DNA of 64,000 bases from Phanerochaete sordida (taxonomy: Eukaryota; Basidiomycota; Agaricomycetes; Polyporales; Phanerochaetaceae), in the NCBI GenBank assembly GCA_019973155.2, contig BPQB01000110.1, forward strand, positions 1 through 64,000. The letters run 5' to 3'. Position numbers and translations under genes: made by a program. Under the pieces are notes generated by a model. That model made no database searches and was not told where the DNA came from. It worked only from the letters and a program-made list of their open reading frames with translations. Shown here piece by piece: positions 54,718-64,000 of the stretch (its first letter is position 1; each line of letters begins with the position of its first letter).

Positions 54718-55075
54718 GGCGTCCGCGGCCGTTTGTGTTTGGTTTGTGCTGCTACTTCAAAAGCTTCAAATGTCGCTCGTGCTCTGCAACTGTTCAAAAC
54801 CCACAAGTCTTACTCTGGCCTTGACCTTCTTCTGAGCAGTTGGTCTTCTGGCAGTGTAGTTGTTGACGGTGCAGCTGAAGGAGCGGAAGATGGTCGCGTT
54901 GGGCTGAGAGGTATCCGTCACGTGCTGCCGACGTTTTCCTCAAATGGCGATGTCGGGCTCGCTAAGCGCCTCTGCTGCTCGTGTTCCCGGTCGCCATCTT
55001 CTCGTCTGTCTAAATCTACGAGAGGCTGGTAAAATAGTTTGTACAAGACTCTAGTGCAACTTATTTTGTGTCCAT
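54718..55075. other. Intergenic region next to the LTR
   Basis: Promoter side of F-box copy 4. The five bases before the LTR are TCCAT and would be one half of the target duplication; the other half is outside the window. Confidence 0.5.
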
Positions 55076-55703
55076 TGTCAGACAGGAACTGGGTGAGGGG
55101 GATAGAAGCGTCCGCCAGGACAGCGGACGCGGCGCGCTAAGTTCCTCCGAGGTTCACTGGTCCCTCAATGGACGAGCTGTCTCGGTTGTTCGATATGCGA
55201 GGGACGCGAGGCGAGGCGAAGTTATTGGCGAGACGAGACGACCTGGCGGTCGTCGGGAGTGCAGAGCAGTAGGTATGCGCGACGCGAAGACCGGGCCGGG
55301 AAATCTGGAACGATGAAGACCGTACCGTCGCTGGATTCTCGTGCTAACTCCTCGGACGTGTTCCGAGGGTGCGCAACCAAGAAAAGGGCAGCTTCGTGTG
55401 ATTTCTCGGAAGTGGGCTACGTGGACATGACTCGTAACTACGACTATCCTGTCTACATATACACGACGCGTTTGTTCCTATTTGTCTCTCGTGGAGCGGT
55501 CGTCCTGAGGCAGTGCACTCCGCTATTCCTCCGTGCGTACTGCCATGTGGTGCGGCTAAGGCTGTGTACGCAGCCTTTTTGGGGCCGCGGAGGCTGTGCG
55601 CGCGCCTTCGTGGCGCGTTCGGGACTTACCGTCCACGCGACTGCGTTGGGTATGTTTGTCACCCGCAGATCTAGTTCGTCTCATCCAGAGTCCGGGCGTG
55701 ACA
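55076..55703 (-). repeat. 3' LTR, 628 bp
   Basis: Bounded by inverted TGTCA...TGACA and preceded on the minus strand by a purine tract. A TATATG element occurs within it (55450-55460 region). The right boundary at 55703 is set by the adjoining polypurine tract; the left by the matching terminal pentanucleotide. The second LTR is outside the window, so the length is not cross-checked. Confidence 0.75.
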
Positions 55704-55717
55704 TCCGCCCCTCCCTG
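55704..55717 (-). other. Polypurine tract
   Basis: On the minus strand CAGGGAGGGGCGGA directly abuts TGTCA of the LTR, the expected plus-strand DNA priming site for a Ty3-type element. Confidence 0.75.
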
Positions 55718-55767
55718 AAATTGCAACTGTCCCCAGTTGCTCGCAGCTTGGTGGGTTTCTGTATGTG

Positions 55768-58700
55768 TTAGGCTAGCGGGTCCTCAACGTCCGAGCCCGT
55801 CGCCGGCTCGTCGTCGTCTTCGTACGGGTCGGGCTTGGTGAGTTTCAGAAGACGTTGGTCCCCACGCGTGATGTAGGGCACAAGGCGGTCGGCGGCGACA
55901 CCATGGCGTGATGCTGATCCGTCGAGTTCTTGTATAACATACGAGCCCCGCTCTGTTCGGCGGAGAACCTGATAAGGACCCAAGTATCGGGGTTGATGCT
56001 TTCGGCTGTGCGACGTAGAAATCGCGCTGTTCCGCATGAGGACCAGAGTTCCTGGTGCGTACGAGCTGGAAACTAACCGGGAGGCGAATCTCCGCTCGAA
56101 CACTTCCTTTGAACGTATGCGGCTGGCTTTTAGCGTAGCGGCTGCTCGCGCAATGTCTTGCGGGCGTTTCTCGAGCTGCCGGATTCGTGCGGCGAGGAGG
56201 TCCGTTGTGGACATGTTGCGGGTGAAACCGTCGATGAGAAATGAAGCTTCAGATAGGTCAAATGGCAGGACCGGGTCCGTGCCATATAACAGCTGGTATG
56301 GGGAAAATCCTGTCGCACGGCGGATGGTTATGCGATCAGCGAAAAATGCATGATGCACGAAGTCCGGCCACTTAGCGGTGTTTCCTTCACATGCCTTGAT
56401 GATTGATTCTCGAATGATGAAGTGACGTCGCTCCACAACGCCGTTAGCTTTAGAATTGTAAGGGGAGATGGTAACTCGAGGTATGTGCCACCGGTCCATG
56501 AGTCGGGTTACTGCGGCTTGCACTTCCGATCCGTTATCCGTAGTAATTTGCCCTACTGCGCCGTATCGGCAAAAAATCTCTTCCCAGAGAAATTTCGCGA
56601 TAAGGTTGGCCGTGTTCGCGGAAAGAGCGCGGCCCTCACCTGCCCCCGATAGATCGTCTGTGGCCGCGACGACATAGCGCAAGCCCCGGGATCGAGGCAT
56701 GAACATTACGTCGAGATGGATCTTGACAAAAATGTTAGTGGGAGCTGAAATTAAGAGCGGGGTCTGCACCTTCCGCACGCTTCGTACTTGGCACTCGTGG
56801 CAGGATCGGACGTAATCTTGGCAATCAGTGGGCATAGTTGGCCAGTAGAACCGCAAATGGAGGGTGTGCAGCGTGGCGCGCTCGCCGCGGTGCCCCAGGT
56901 CGTCGTGAGCTGCTTGTAGCAACCGCCGCCGTCGTGCCGGGTTGAAGATGCATTTCTTGGGCACGCGCGGGCCGGCTCGCTTAAACAGAGCGCCGTTTTG
57001 TACAAAGAACTTGTGTGCGCGGCTGATGAAACGTTGCTGCTGTTTTTCGGTAAGGCCCCCGGGCAGGGCTAGCTGCGTTAGATAGTCATAGATTTCGATA
57101 AGCACCCGATCCTGCTCGTGCAGCGGCTCGTCGGGCTTCTGAGGCCGGTCGTCGGTATCAAAGGTAGCCAAAACATAGCGGCCAGGTTGTCTCCGCATAA
57201 TGGTCGGCACCGGGAGGTGCTGCTCGCGAACCAGCAGCGCAATGTCGTCCACCCAGTCATCTTCGTCGGTTTCTATAGTTTCTCCCGGCCCCAGTCCTCG
57301 TCGGGACAGTGCGTCCGGGGCTTTGAATCCTGTTGCCGGGACATGCAACAGTTCGAAGTCAAACAGCAGGATTCCTTGAATCCAGCGGTTAATTGTGGCG
57401 TTTGGCTGAAGATCCGGGTCGTTAAGCATACCTTTAATATATTTAGCGTCCACCTCCACTTGTAGCTTCTTGGCGCCAACTAAGTGGATGCGAAAGGCCC
57501 GCAGCGCTCGGAACAGCCCGTACAGCTCCAGCTTTGGTTGCGAGTATCGTGCTTCGCGTTCGTTCATAGGGAGGGACCCGTATCGCGCAGGCCTCTTCTT
57601 TCCTTTATCGTCGCGCTGCGATAGGATAAAGCCTACGGCAATGTTGCTTGAGTCGACCGATAGGACAATGGGCCAGTCTAGTTCATACTGTATGGTATGC
57701 AGCGCCGGTGCTGCAGTGACCAGCGTTTTGAGCCGTTGGAACGCGGCCTGCCGCCGCTCATCCCACACAAAGTCTGCGTCTTGTCGGACAAGCTCTGTAA
57801 GCGGTCGCGCGATGAGCGAATAATTCTTTATCCAAATACGCACCGTACCACACAGACCCAGAAACCCCCGTACTTCGCGCGCGTTGCGGAGCCGTGGCCA
57901 ATTCAGAATCTTGTCCACTTTCTGGGGATCGGGCAGCCTGCCTTCGGGCGTGCACATTTGTCCGACTATGCTGACTCTGGGCTTGCACAACTGGACCTTT
58001 GAAGGGGAAAAAGTCCCACCTGCGTGTCCTACACGGTGAACAATACGATTGACATCTTGCAAATGTTCCCAAATGAAACGCCTAATACCTGGGTTTTCCG
58101 GTATGCATTCGGGTACGCCGTTTTCGTCCAGGTATTGCGTGTCGGGTCCTTTGATCGGGAGGTCGTCGATGAAAATGTCAGCTACCGCGGGGATTTCTGC
58201 TTGCAAAATGAAAGACATGCAAGCTTGGAATTCTGCGGGTGAATTCGTGAAGCCAGTCGGAAGCGATGTGATCCGAAGGAGTCCCAACGGTGTCAGGAAG
58301 GCGGTAAGGTCTCGGCTTTGAGGGTGGACTTTTCGTGCATCGAATCCCCAATACAGATCGAACACCGTGTATACTTGTCGGCCCGCGAAGGGTTCTACGA
58401 AACTGTCGAGGTTCGGAGGCAGGCCCGCATCGCGAATCGTCACACGATTTAACGGTTGAAGATCGTGCACTATCCTTAGCTTGCCGTTCTTTTTTAACAC
58501 ACAGAACCAGCGCGACCGATACGACGACTGACTAGGCTCGTAGACTCCGGCTGCGATCTTCTCGCGCAGCAGTTGTACAACCCGTTCGCGGATGCCCGGC
58601 GGTATGGGAATATTTGTAAAGGCCCAAGGCACGTGCGGAACGACAGGGATTATGTATGGGGTAAAGTAGTCTTCGCGAAACGACCCCCGCTGTGAGTCTT

Positions 58701-59076
58701 CGAAGACGAAGTGGTTTTGATGGATCTTCATAACGTGAATTGCTAACTTCTCCTCTTCAGGCCAGAGGAAGCCGTCCGCATTGATTCCCATGGTTTGCAG
58801 TCCGTCGGCTGTGAGACGTCCATCGGGGCTGAATTCGGGAGGCCGGACAGGTAGTTGAGGAAGAGAGTCTAAAGGTTCTTCAGGAAAGCGTCGTGTGACT
58901 TTTGCGTCTTCCGGGAACACGGCTGGCACTGGTTTTACTTTCCGGTCCACTCGCTTATACATGGTAAAGATGTTCGCCGACGAACGCGACTTGTATTTGT
59001 ACGCGCTAAACACCTCACCCCCGTCCATACAGATGATGACCTCATCATCATCGACGCGAAGGATGGCATCGTCCAT
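55768..59076 (-). CDS. pol: Retrotransposon Pol: RT, RNase H, integrase
   Basis: About 1,102 codons from the methionine at 59076, the first before recognisable Pol sequence; the frame is open further up to 60870. Reverse transcriptase: DLYWGFDARKVHPQSRD and LPTGFTNSPAEFQACM, with the catalytic pair in FIDD (58162-58173). RNase H: IVLSVDSSNIAVGF and a YSQPKLELYGL block. Integrase: an H-H-C-C zinc region ending RSCHECQ, and a D-D-E triad in KIHLDVMF, TTDNGSEV and NGVVERRH. The C-terminus is acidic (PYEDDDEPATGSD) with no chromodomain seen. No aspartic protease D-S/T-G motif is found before RT. Confidence 0.93.
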   Translation of the reverse strand: MDDAILRVDDDEVIICMDGGEVFSAYKYKSRSSANIFTMYKRVDRKVKPVPAVFPEDAKVTRRFPEEPLDSLPQLPVRPPEFSPDGRLTADGLQTMGINADGFLWPEEEKLAIHVMKIHQNHFVFEDSQRGSFREDYFTPYIIPVVPHVPWAFTNIPIPPGIRERVVQLLREKIAAGVYEPSQSSYRSRWFCVLKKNGKLRIVHDLQPLNRVTIRDAGLPPNLDSFVEPFAGRQVYTVFDLYWGFDARKVHPQSRDLTAFLTPLGLLRITSLPTGFTNSPAEFQACMSFILQAEIPAVADIFIDDLPIKGPDTQYLDENGVPECIPENPGIRRFIWEHLQDVNRIVHRVGHAGGTFSPSKVQLCKPRVSIVGQMCTPEGRLPDPQKVDKILNWPRLRNAREVRGFLGLCGTVRIWIKNYSLIARPLTELVRQDADFVWDERRQAAFQRLKTLVTAAPALHTIQYELDWPIVLSVDSSNIAVGFILSQRDDKGKKRPARYGSLPMNEREARYSQPKLELYGLFRALRAFRIHLVGAKKLQVEVDAKYIKGMLNDPDLQPNATINRWIQGILLFDFELLHVPATGFKAPDALSRRGLGPGETIETDEDDWVDDIALLVREQHLPVPTIMRRQPGRYVLATFDTDDRPQKPDEPLHEQDRVLIEIYDYLTQLALPGGLTEKQQQRFISRAHKFFVQNGALFKRAGPRVPKKCIFNPARRRRLLQAAHDDLGHRGERATLHTLHLRFYWPTMPTDCQDYVRSCHECQVRSVRKVQTPLLISAPTNIFVKIHLDVMFMPRSRGLRYVVAATDDLSGAGEGRALSANTANLIAKFLWEEIFCRYGAVGQITTDNGSEVQAAVTRLMDRWHIPRVTISPYNSKANGVVERRHFIIRESIIKACEGNTAKWPDFVHHAFFADRITIRRATGFSPYQLLYGTDPVLPFDLSEASFLIDGFTRNMSTTDLLAARIRQLEKRPQDIARAAATLKASRIRSKEVFERRFASRLVSSSYAPGTLVLMRNSAISTSHSRKHQPRYLGPYQVLRRTERGSYVIQELDGSASRHGVAADRLVPYITRGDQRLLKLTKPDPYEDDDEPATGSDVEDPLA

Positions 59077-60061
59077 AGCGGTGGTGTAGTACTGCGGCTC
59101 GGGGAGGGGCGCTGCGTGCGACGGAGACGCTCCCATATACTCCGCGTACGCGACAAGCGGGGGATCGAGCGACGGCGGTGCCCGGGGCCGACAATGTCCA
59201 CGTTTCAGGCGGCAGAAAACGAGGATTGCGCAGGAAAAGCCCAGAGTCCACAGAGCACACCAGCATTTCGCGGCCCCGAAGGACCCAAGGAACGTGTTAT
59301 TCAAAGGAACGACGACAGTAGGTATCACAGACGGCCGGGCGCACTGGACGGGGGCAACGAACCAGCAAAGGAGGACCAGTGCCCACGACAAAGCGGTAAC
59401 CCCCGAGAGGCGAGGGGCCAGGAACGAGAAGGCGGGGAAACGCGAGCGGCGAAAGCTGGGGACGGAGTCAGAGGGCGCCGCAGGAACAGGCGAAGGACAG
59501 CGTACCCGACAAGTGGAGACGTGCGGACGTCGAGGGCTAGAACGGGTAGAGGAAGCGGCGCCAGGGCCGAGGTGGGAGGTAGGGCGGAGGCGCGCGAGGT
59601 GGAAAAGAGGGCGGGAACGCGCGACAAGGAGGACGACTGAAAACTGCGTGGGCGGAAACGACAGCATCAGCAGGCGCACGAGAAAGGGCAGCGCGGAACA
59701 TACAGTATGGGTTAATTGAATTTGCGAGGCGGTCGAGACACATATCGGGCATAAAACGTGAGACGGGTCGGTAAGGGAGGACGGATAATCGAAATGTTTT
59801 TGGTGTATGTTGATATTCTGAATGTTTTTGAGGGACTTTGTGTGATTTTGATGTGTTTGACGATACTTGGAGGGACATGGGATCGAGCCGCCGGATCGAA
59901 ACGCAGAGCAACGGGTTTTGTGGATTTTTCGAGTGTTTTTGGAGGTAGAGTGGGACATTACTGATAAAGCGCAAAGGATCAGAGCGCTGCGGAACGTCGA
60001 GTCATACGAGCCACGTACCGGGTCACGCAGCGAAGGAAGCACGGAAGGAACGGCCCCGAGA
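59077..60061 (-). other. Spacer between first ORF and Pol, hydrophobic segment
   Basis: The Pol frame has no stop here, but the translation does not resemble any Pol domain and is Ser/Pro/Arg-rich. At 59203-59403 it encodes two hydrophobic stretches (ALSWALVLLCWFVAPVQC and CWCALWTLGFSCAILVFC) separated by a segment with N-N-T, and followed by basic RLKRGH. In-frame methionines occur at 59958, 59667 and 59136. Whether this is translated, and as part of Pol or separately, is open. Confidence 0.5.
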
Positions 60062-63000
60062 CTAGTTGCGATGCGGGTGGTAGACATCGGGAACCAGAGA
60101 CCCGGGCATGTAGAAGGCAGCCCCGAGCCGGCCGGAACTACGAAGGAGATAGATGCTATCGAGATCGGTGCGGGGAATGTCGTACATGCGCAGGAGATCC
60201 CCAGTGGCTGCCGCCCGGCGCCGGGTGTACTCCGTCTGAGATCCGCGGAGGTGCCAGTAGTTGCGTGCAATCCGAGTAGCCATAAGCTCGGCAGGAAAGA
60301 GCAAGGGGTTGCCCACATTGTCAGCCGGAGGGATAAAGCAGTCAGCCCAGAGCAGAGATCCGGGGACCTCCACGAGTACACGATGAAGAAAGGTGGCGAC
60401 ATGGCCAGATGGTTCGCATTGCAGGAGCGCAAGCTCGGCCATGACGGTGCTGAAGGCGGCGAGGCGGCGGTTGAAGATCGCGGTAGCTGCGTCTTCGGTG
60501 CGCTGGTAGAGAGCGGCGTCCCGAGGCATGACGAGGGCCGGATAGGTGCGGGGAAGATGTGCAGGCGAGCCTTCCACTCGAAAGGACATAGAGCGAGCCG
60601 GCGGCCGTTGCTCGGTGACGAATATGTCCGCGGCCAAGGGGAAGGCTGACAGCGAGGGCTTGACAGCGTCCACGAGACGCGGCGCCGAAGGAACAGGCGC
60701 CGTAGCGTATCGACCGATGTCAGCCGTGCGGAGGGTATGCGCGTCGAAGGCCGGGGCGGCCAATGAGGGTCGGGGAGTGTCGGGATGGCGTGGGGCAGCG
60801 ACCATGGCGTGGTACACAGCGGTGGCTCCGCGGGTCGGGGTCGGCCCCATGATCGTAGCGGGAGCGCCAAGCTGGCAGCGCGTTGGAGCGTCGGCGAAGG
60901 GGACCGCCACCGGGTCCTGCTGTGGGGAGGAATGGATCAGCGAACGTGTCGCAGACAGGCGTGGACGGACGGAGAGAGTGCGCAGGTCAAGCGGGTAGTC
61001 ATACGGGTCGACGTCGGGGAACTGGCTGCTGGAGTCACTCACGTAAGGATTGGACGAGCGTACCTTCTTAGACCGCTGGCGCCCGCGCCCCGATCCTTGA
61101 GCGCGCCGCTTCCTGTCCGTATCGATAACGGGAGGCGGAACAGGCGGCGGAGGTCGGCGGTGAACTGTTGGCTCAGGCGGTGGCATGGGAGCTGCATGGA
61201 ATGCGCCTTGCAAAGGGATCGTGGCGGTGGCTGGCGCACGCTGAGGGGCCGGACGAGGACGCGGGTCGGTAGTCTGGTGCGGCGGGCCGTGCGCCAGGGC
61301 GTAGTTGCGCGGTCCGGCGCCGGTCGGGGCTTGCATCGTAGCGTGGGCCATTCGTGCGCTGGTCAGAAGCCACTGGGCAATGTCGATACCCTGCGGTAGG
61401 TCGGGAATCACCTGGGCCGGCCGAGGGCCATTGCTACGAGCAGCGTTGGTGGCAGGCATCGGTGGTGACGGAGGGCGGGAGAGCATGACGACGTCGTCGT
61501 CGACGGTAGGAGGCGGCTGCGGAATGTCGCGGGACCGAGCCTTCTTCTGTTTGGCCTCGTCGACAGAGTCGAGCGGAAAGATGTCGGAGACGTCGTCAGG
61601 CAGGACGCGCTGACTCGGGGCCGCCGATCGTAGAGCCTGAGGGGATGCCGCCAACAGGCCTCGTACGGCGTCGCGTTCTTGCGGCGTCAGCGTAGCCATG
61701 GCGGCCTTGACCTCGCCCTGGGTGGTGCTCACAACAGGAGTGGTCTTGCGCGCGATATCCAGCTTAGACGGCCGTGCCGAGGTGGTGGCTTCTTCCAAAG
61801 GAGGCGGGCCCTCTGATGAGGCCTCCTGAGGACGGCGTGTCAGCATGTGGTCGTCAGGTACAGGACCCATCGGACTCACAGAGGGTGCCGGCGCAGGGAC
61901 GGCGCGCAGTTCGGTGGACGCGTCAACATAGTCGTCGTCGCCCAACTCCGGAGAGTAGGCGCGGGACTCAGGCGACACGCCGCTCGGTCCAGACTCCTTG
62001 GGAGCGGGGATGTCGTAACCCAGGATCTTCGCTGACTCGGGTGGTGGGCCGTTCGTCCTGCGGGCCATCTGCGTCGCCTTCGTGGCGATGTGCAGCGTGC
62101 GAGAACTTCCGGCCTGGCGGTCGGTGACAATGCGCACTGGCGCAGGCACAGGTGAGGGCGCGGTGACTGCAGCCCTGGCGGCGTCCTTGATCTCGTTGCG
62201 CATTTCGGTGAGGATGGCGGCGGCAACGTCATTGGTGAAAAGGGACTCGTACAGCGCGCAGATGGCTGCACTGGACATGATGTGGGCTGCGGGGGTGAAC
62301 GGGAGGTGACGGAGCAGGGAGGGGTGCGAGAAACGGTCTTTGGCGGAGCGAATCTTCAATGCGCGCAGCGTGCCCGCGACGCACTCGACAACAGCCGGCG
62401 ACTTCTTGGGGCGGATGATGAGAAAGCCGGACGTTGAGTACTCACGAGCTTGAACGCCGTCGATCGCGAGCACGCAGGCCTTCTCTACATCCTCGTCCAT
62501 GACTCGCCCGTGCCCGATGAATGCGTCGTGAACGGGATCGTGGTCGAGGCGGAACAGAGTCAGCCCGCGAACGATCTCTTCGGCCCTCGCGTCGCAGCCG
62601 GGATCGTAACGCCAGCCGATAGCGGTTCTGCTGTCCATGCCGTGAACGCGAAAGGTGGAAAGCTTGTCCGGGAAGAAGGCGAATTCGAGACGAGCAGGGG
62701 CGAGAGGGGTTGCGAGGACGGGCTCCCCCGCTGCAGGTGCCTCCGGGGGGTCCCGCATAGCGGTAGCGATGCTAGAGTGTGTCGCGTTCGAGTCGAAGGG
62801 CGTTCGCAAGGTAAATCCTGGGGAGGCGAGGAACGGGGGGTGGTTTGGAACGACTGGGGAGACCGGGTGCTGAGCGTGGGCTTTTAAGTCGAAAGACCTT
62901 GAACGGCGACTGACCTTGTCCGCATAGCTGTTCGCGTATCTACTGTCCGTTGTACTCGAATACATCCGGTCGTCCTGACCTTGGCTGGTGGAGTGCGGGG

Positions 63001-64000
63001 ATGCGATAGCACGGCCGTGAGCGCAGCGCGACTCCCCAACGCGTCTGTCGGTCACCGAGCAATCCGTCATGGGTCCTGGCAAGGCGTTATCAGTGCCGAG
63101 CTCCTCTCTGCTATAGCGTTCGAGGGTGCGCGATATCGAAGCCTCCGCATCCTGGTCGAGCTGGCGGAGGCAAATGGCGGAGTGGTACGGCTGCTGGCGC
63201 CGAGCGCGCGGCCGACGTTGATTGGCAGGCCCGCCTTTGTTTGGCTCTGTGGGTCCGCTTGATACCTCCGTCGCCGGAACCAGTTTTTCAGACCTTTCCT
63301 CTTCCTGCCACCCACGTCCATGGCCTTGGGTCCAGGTCGCCACTGCTAATACCAATGCTGGCGCGCCCGAGCCGCGCCCGTCGTTATCATGGTCTTGGCT
63401 AACGGCGCCCAGGCCGGCGGTGACGTCAAAGGGTCGTTTCAGGTGAGCCCGAGCGTCGCGAGTTTCCTCCGCATTTTGCTGACCATGCAGACCACTTCCC
63501 CTTGCAGATTGGGCGGTGACAGCGTGACCGCCACCAGCTATGTCAGCTTGCACCTGACTGGGTTCGTCAGCCTGAGGTTGCTGAGTATGCACCAGGGCGG
63601 ATTCGCTGGGGTGCAGCTCAGCCACACTCAAGCCTTCCGCGTCCGCCATTTGCTCCAAATCGCGCAAGGGGATAGTGCGCAGGGCCTCGACATCCCGTTC
63701 GAAATGCTCCCACGCCCACCGAATCTCATCGTTTTCAGATACCCATTCGAAACTCGGGGCCCGCCTTCGTGCCCGCCTGGCCTGGTAGCGATCCCCGATG
63801 CTCTTCAGCGTGTCGGTCAGTTTCTGCTTGTAGCGTTTCGCGATAAGAGTTCGGGCCCGCTTCCTCCGACGCTCCACTATTTGTTCTAGGTCCAGATCCA
63901 TGACGTTACTCATCTGGGTAGCCAGTCGATCGATTTCACCTGGCGGGGCGACCTGAACAGTACGAGGAGCCTGCGCTGGGGTGGACTGCTCGGGGTCCTC
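60062..64000 (-). CDS. Large first ORF of the retrotransposon (gag position), partial
   Basis: Open from the window end to TGA/TAG at 60062, at least 1,312 codons; the first visible methionine is at 63913, but the frame continues upstream, so the true start is outside. The N-terminal part is helical and highly basic (RRRKRARTLIAKRYKQKL); a very long Pro/Ala/Arg-rich disordered middle follows; the last 250 residues look folded (YQRTEDAATAIFNRRLAAFS, ELMATRIARNYWHLRG). Neither a CCHC zinc knuckle nor a protease motif is visible. Position suggests Gag; it is about twice or more the usual size. Confidence 0.7.
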   Translation of the reverse strand, partial: EDPEQSTPAQAPRTVQVAPPGEIDRLATQMSNVMDLDLEQIVERRRKRARTLIAKRYKQKLTDTLKSIGDRYQARRARRRAPSFEWVSENDEIRWAWEHFERDVEALRTIPLRDLEQMADAEGLSVAELHPSESALVHTQQPQADEPSQVQADIAGGGHAVTAQSARGSGLHGQQNAEETRDARAHLKRPFDVTAGLGAVSQDHDNDGRGSGAPALVLAVATWTQGHGRGWQEEERSEKLVPATEVSSGPTEPNKGGPANQRRPRARRQQPYHSAICLRQLDQDAEASISRTLERYSREELGTDNALPGPMTDCSVTDRRVGESRCAHGRAIASPHSTSQGQDDRMYSSTTDSRYANSYADKVSRRSRSFDLKAHAQHPVSPVVPNHPPFLASPGFTLRTPFDSNATHSSIATAMRDPPEAPAAGEPVLATPLAPARLEFAFFPDKLSTFRVHGMDSRTAIGWRYDPGCDARAEEIVRGLTLFRLDHDPVHDAFIGHGRVMDEDVEKACVLAIDGVQAREYSTSGFLIIRPKKSPAVVECVAGTLRALKIRSAKDRFSHPSLLRHLPFTPAAHIMSSAAICALYESLFTNDVAAAILTEMRNEIKDAARAAVTAPSPVPAPVRIVTDRQAGSSRTLHIATKATQMARRTNGPPPESAKILGYDIPAPKESGPSGVSPESRAYSPELGDDDYVDASTELRAVPAPAPSVSPMGPVPDDHMLTRRPQEASSEGPPPLEEATTSARPSKLDIARKTTPVVSTTQGEVKAAMATLTPQERDAVRGLLAASPQALRSAAPSQRVLPDDVSDIFPLDSVDEAKQKKARSRDIPQPPPTVDDDVVMLSRPPSPPMPATNAARSNGPRPAQVIPDLPQGIDIAQWLLTSARMAHATMQAPTGAGPRNYALAHGPPHQTTDPRPRPAPQRAPATATIPLQGAFHAAPMPPPEPTVHRRPPPPVPPPVIDTDRKRRAQGSGRGRQRSKKVRSSNPYVSDSSSQFPDVDPYDYPLDLRTLSVRPRLSATRSLIHSSPQQDPVAVPFADAPTRCQLGAPATIMGPTPTRGATAVYHAMVAAPRHPDTPRPSLAAPAFDAHTLRTADIGRYATAPVPSAPRLVDAVKPSLSAFPLAADIFVTEQRPPARSMSFRVEGSPAHLPRTYPALVMPRDAALYQRTEDAATAIFNRRLAAFSTVMAELALLQCEPSGHVATFLHRVLVEVPGSLLWADCFIPPADNVGNPLLFPAELMATRIARNYWHLRGSQTEYTRRRAAATGDLLRMYDIPRTDLDSIYLLRSSGRLGAAFYMPGSLVPDVYHPHRN

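Larger units (their letters stand above)
55076..64000 (-). mobile_element. Ty3-type LTR retrotransposon, incomplete at window end
   Basis: Order on the minus strand, from the window end: a first large ORF (gag-like position), a spacer of about 1 kb, pol (reverse transcriptase, RNase H, integrase), polypurine tract, 3' LTR. RT before integrase defines the Ty3 type. The 5' LTR and primer-binding site lie beyond base 64000. Both long ORFs are uninterrupted, so the insertion is young or still active. It is a fungal genomic retroelement. Confidence 0.92.

Noticed and set aside
55259..55771. Plus-strand frame of 170 codons
   Set aside because: Lies in the LTR and is antisense to the element; no protein features.
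60062..60870. Pol frame extending 809 bases into the first ORF
   Set aside because: Translation in this overlap has no similarity to Pol; it is an alternate reading of the first ORF. Pol is placed from 59076.

Overview
The window is a piece of a filamentous basidiomycete genome, most likely an agaricomycete of the polypore type. Support: GC-rich coding DNA; introns of about 45-65 bases with GTNNGY donors and CTNAC branch sites; a basidiomycete-type sesquiterpene synthase; a DUF6698 protein; a TET/JBP-like dioxygenase; large expansions of F-box-like proteins; and a Ty3-type retrotransposon. All gene models below were spliced by hand from frame continuity, splice sites and, where possible, comparison between paralogues inside the window. 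Exon positions are stated in each entry.

Layout. 0-5 kb: a TET/JBP-like dioxygenase and a DUF6698 protein with Arg-Asp repeats. 5.2-5.5 kb: a tRNA-like SINE relic followed by a 13-bp tandem repeat. 6-9.6 kb: two tandem F-box-like paralogues (minus). 10-14.7 kb: PEX19, a C2H2-like protein, an APH-family kinase relic with an in-frame stop, and a small cysteine-rich protein. 14.7-16.9 kb: gene-poor, with a 67-base near-perfect palindrome. 16.9-36 kb: a mosaic of duplicated genes and housekeeping genes. Two ten-exon, ten-repeat proteins (A and B) lie at its edges. Two ankyrin/SEC-C-like/MYND proteins lie in opposite orientation, with a third copy reduced to a fragment. A sesquiterpene synthase, mitochondrial ribosomal protein mL41 and a peroxiredoxin lie between them. 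Three copies of a second F-box family follow. 37-41.4 kb: a conserved hypothetical protein, a mitochondrial-type HotDog thioesterase and a JMJD4-like oxygenase. 41.7-45 kb: a fourth, broken F-box copy whose 3' end holds a 1,780-bp DNA transposon with perfect 169-bp inverted repeats and a 9-bp target duplication. 46.8-54.7 kb: four paralogues of a third F-box-like family, with one small unrelated gene among them. 55-64 kb: a Ty3-type LTR element (minus) that runs off the window end.

How the parts relate. The clearly conserved cellular genes are PEX19 (peroxisomal membrane protein import), mL41 (mitochondrial translation), the peroxiredoxin (peroxide detoxification), the thioesterase and the JMJD4-like enzyme. 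They are single copies embedded in fast-evolving tandem families. Ten F-box-like loci from three unrelated-looking subfamilies, two MYND genes plus a relic, and the two-copy A/B family show repeated segmental duplication, inversion, nonsense mutation and transposon insertion. The sesquiterpene synthase has no recognisable P450 or other tailoring enzyme next to it.

The least familiar items are the A/B proteins (two sets of five blade-like repeats with exon boundaries conserved between halves and between paralogues), the transposon in the F-box gene, and the retroelement architecture (a very large first ORF, no visible protease, and a hydrophobic segment between the first ORF and pol).
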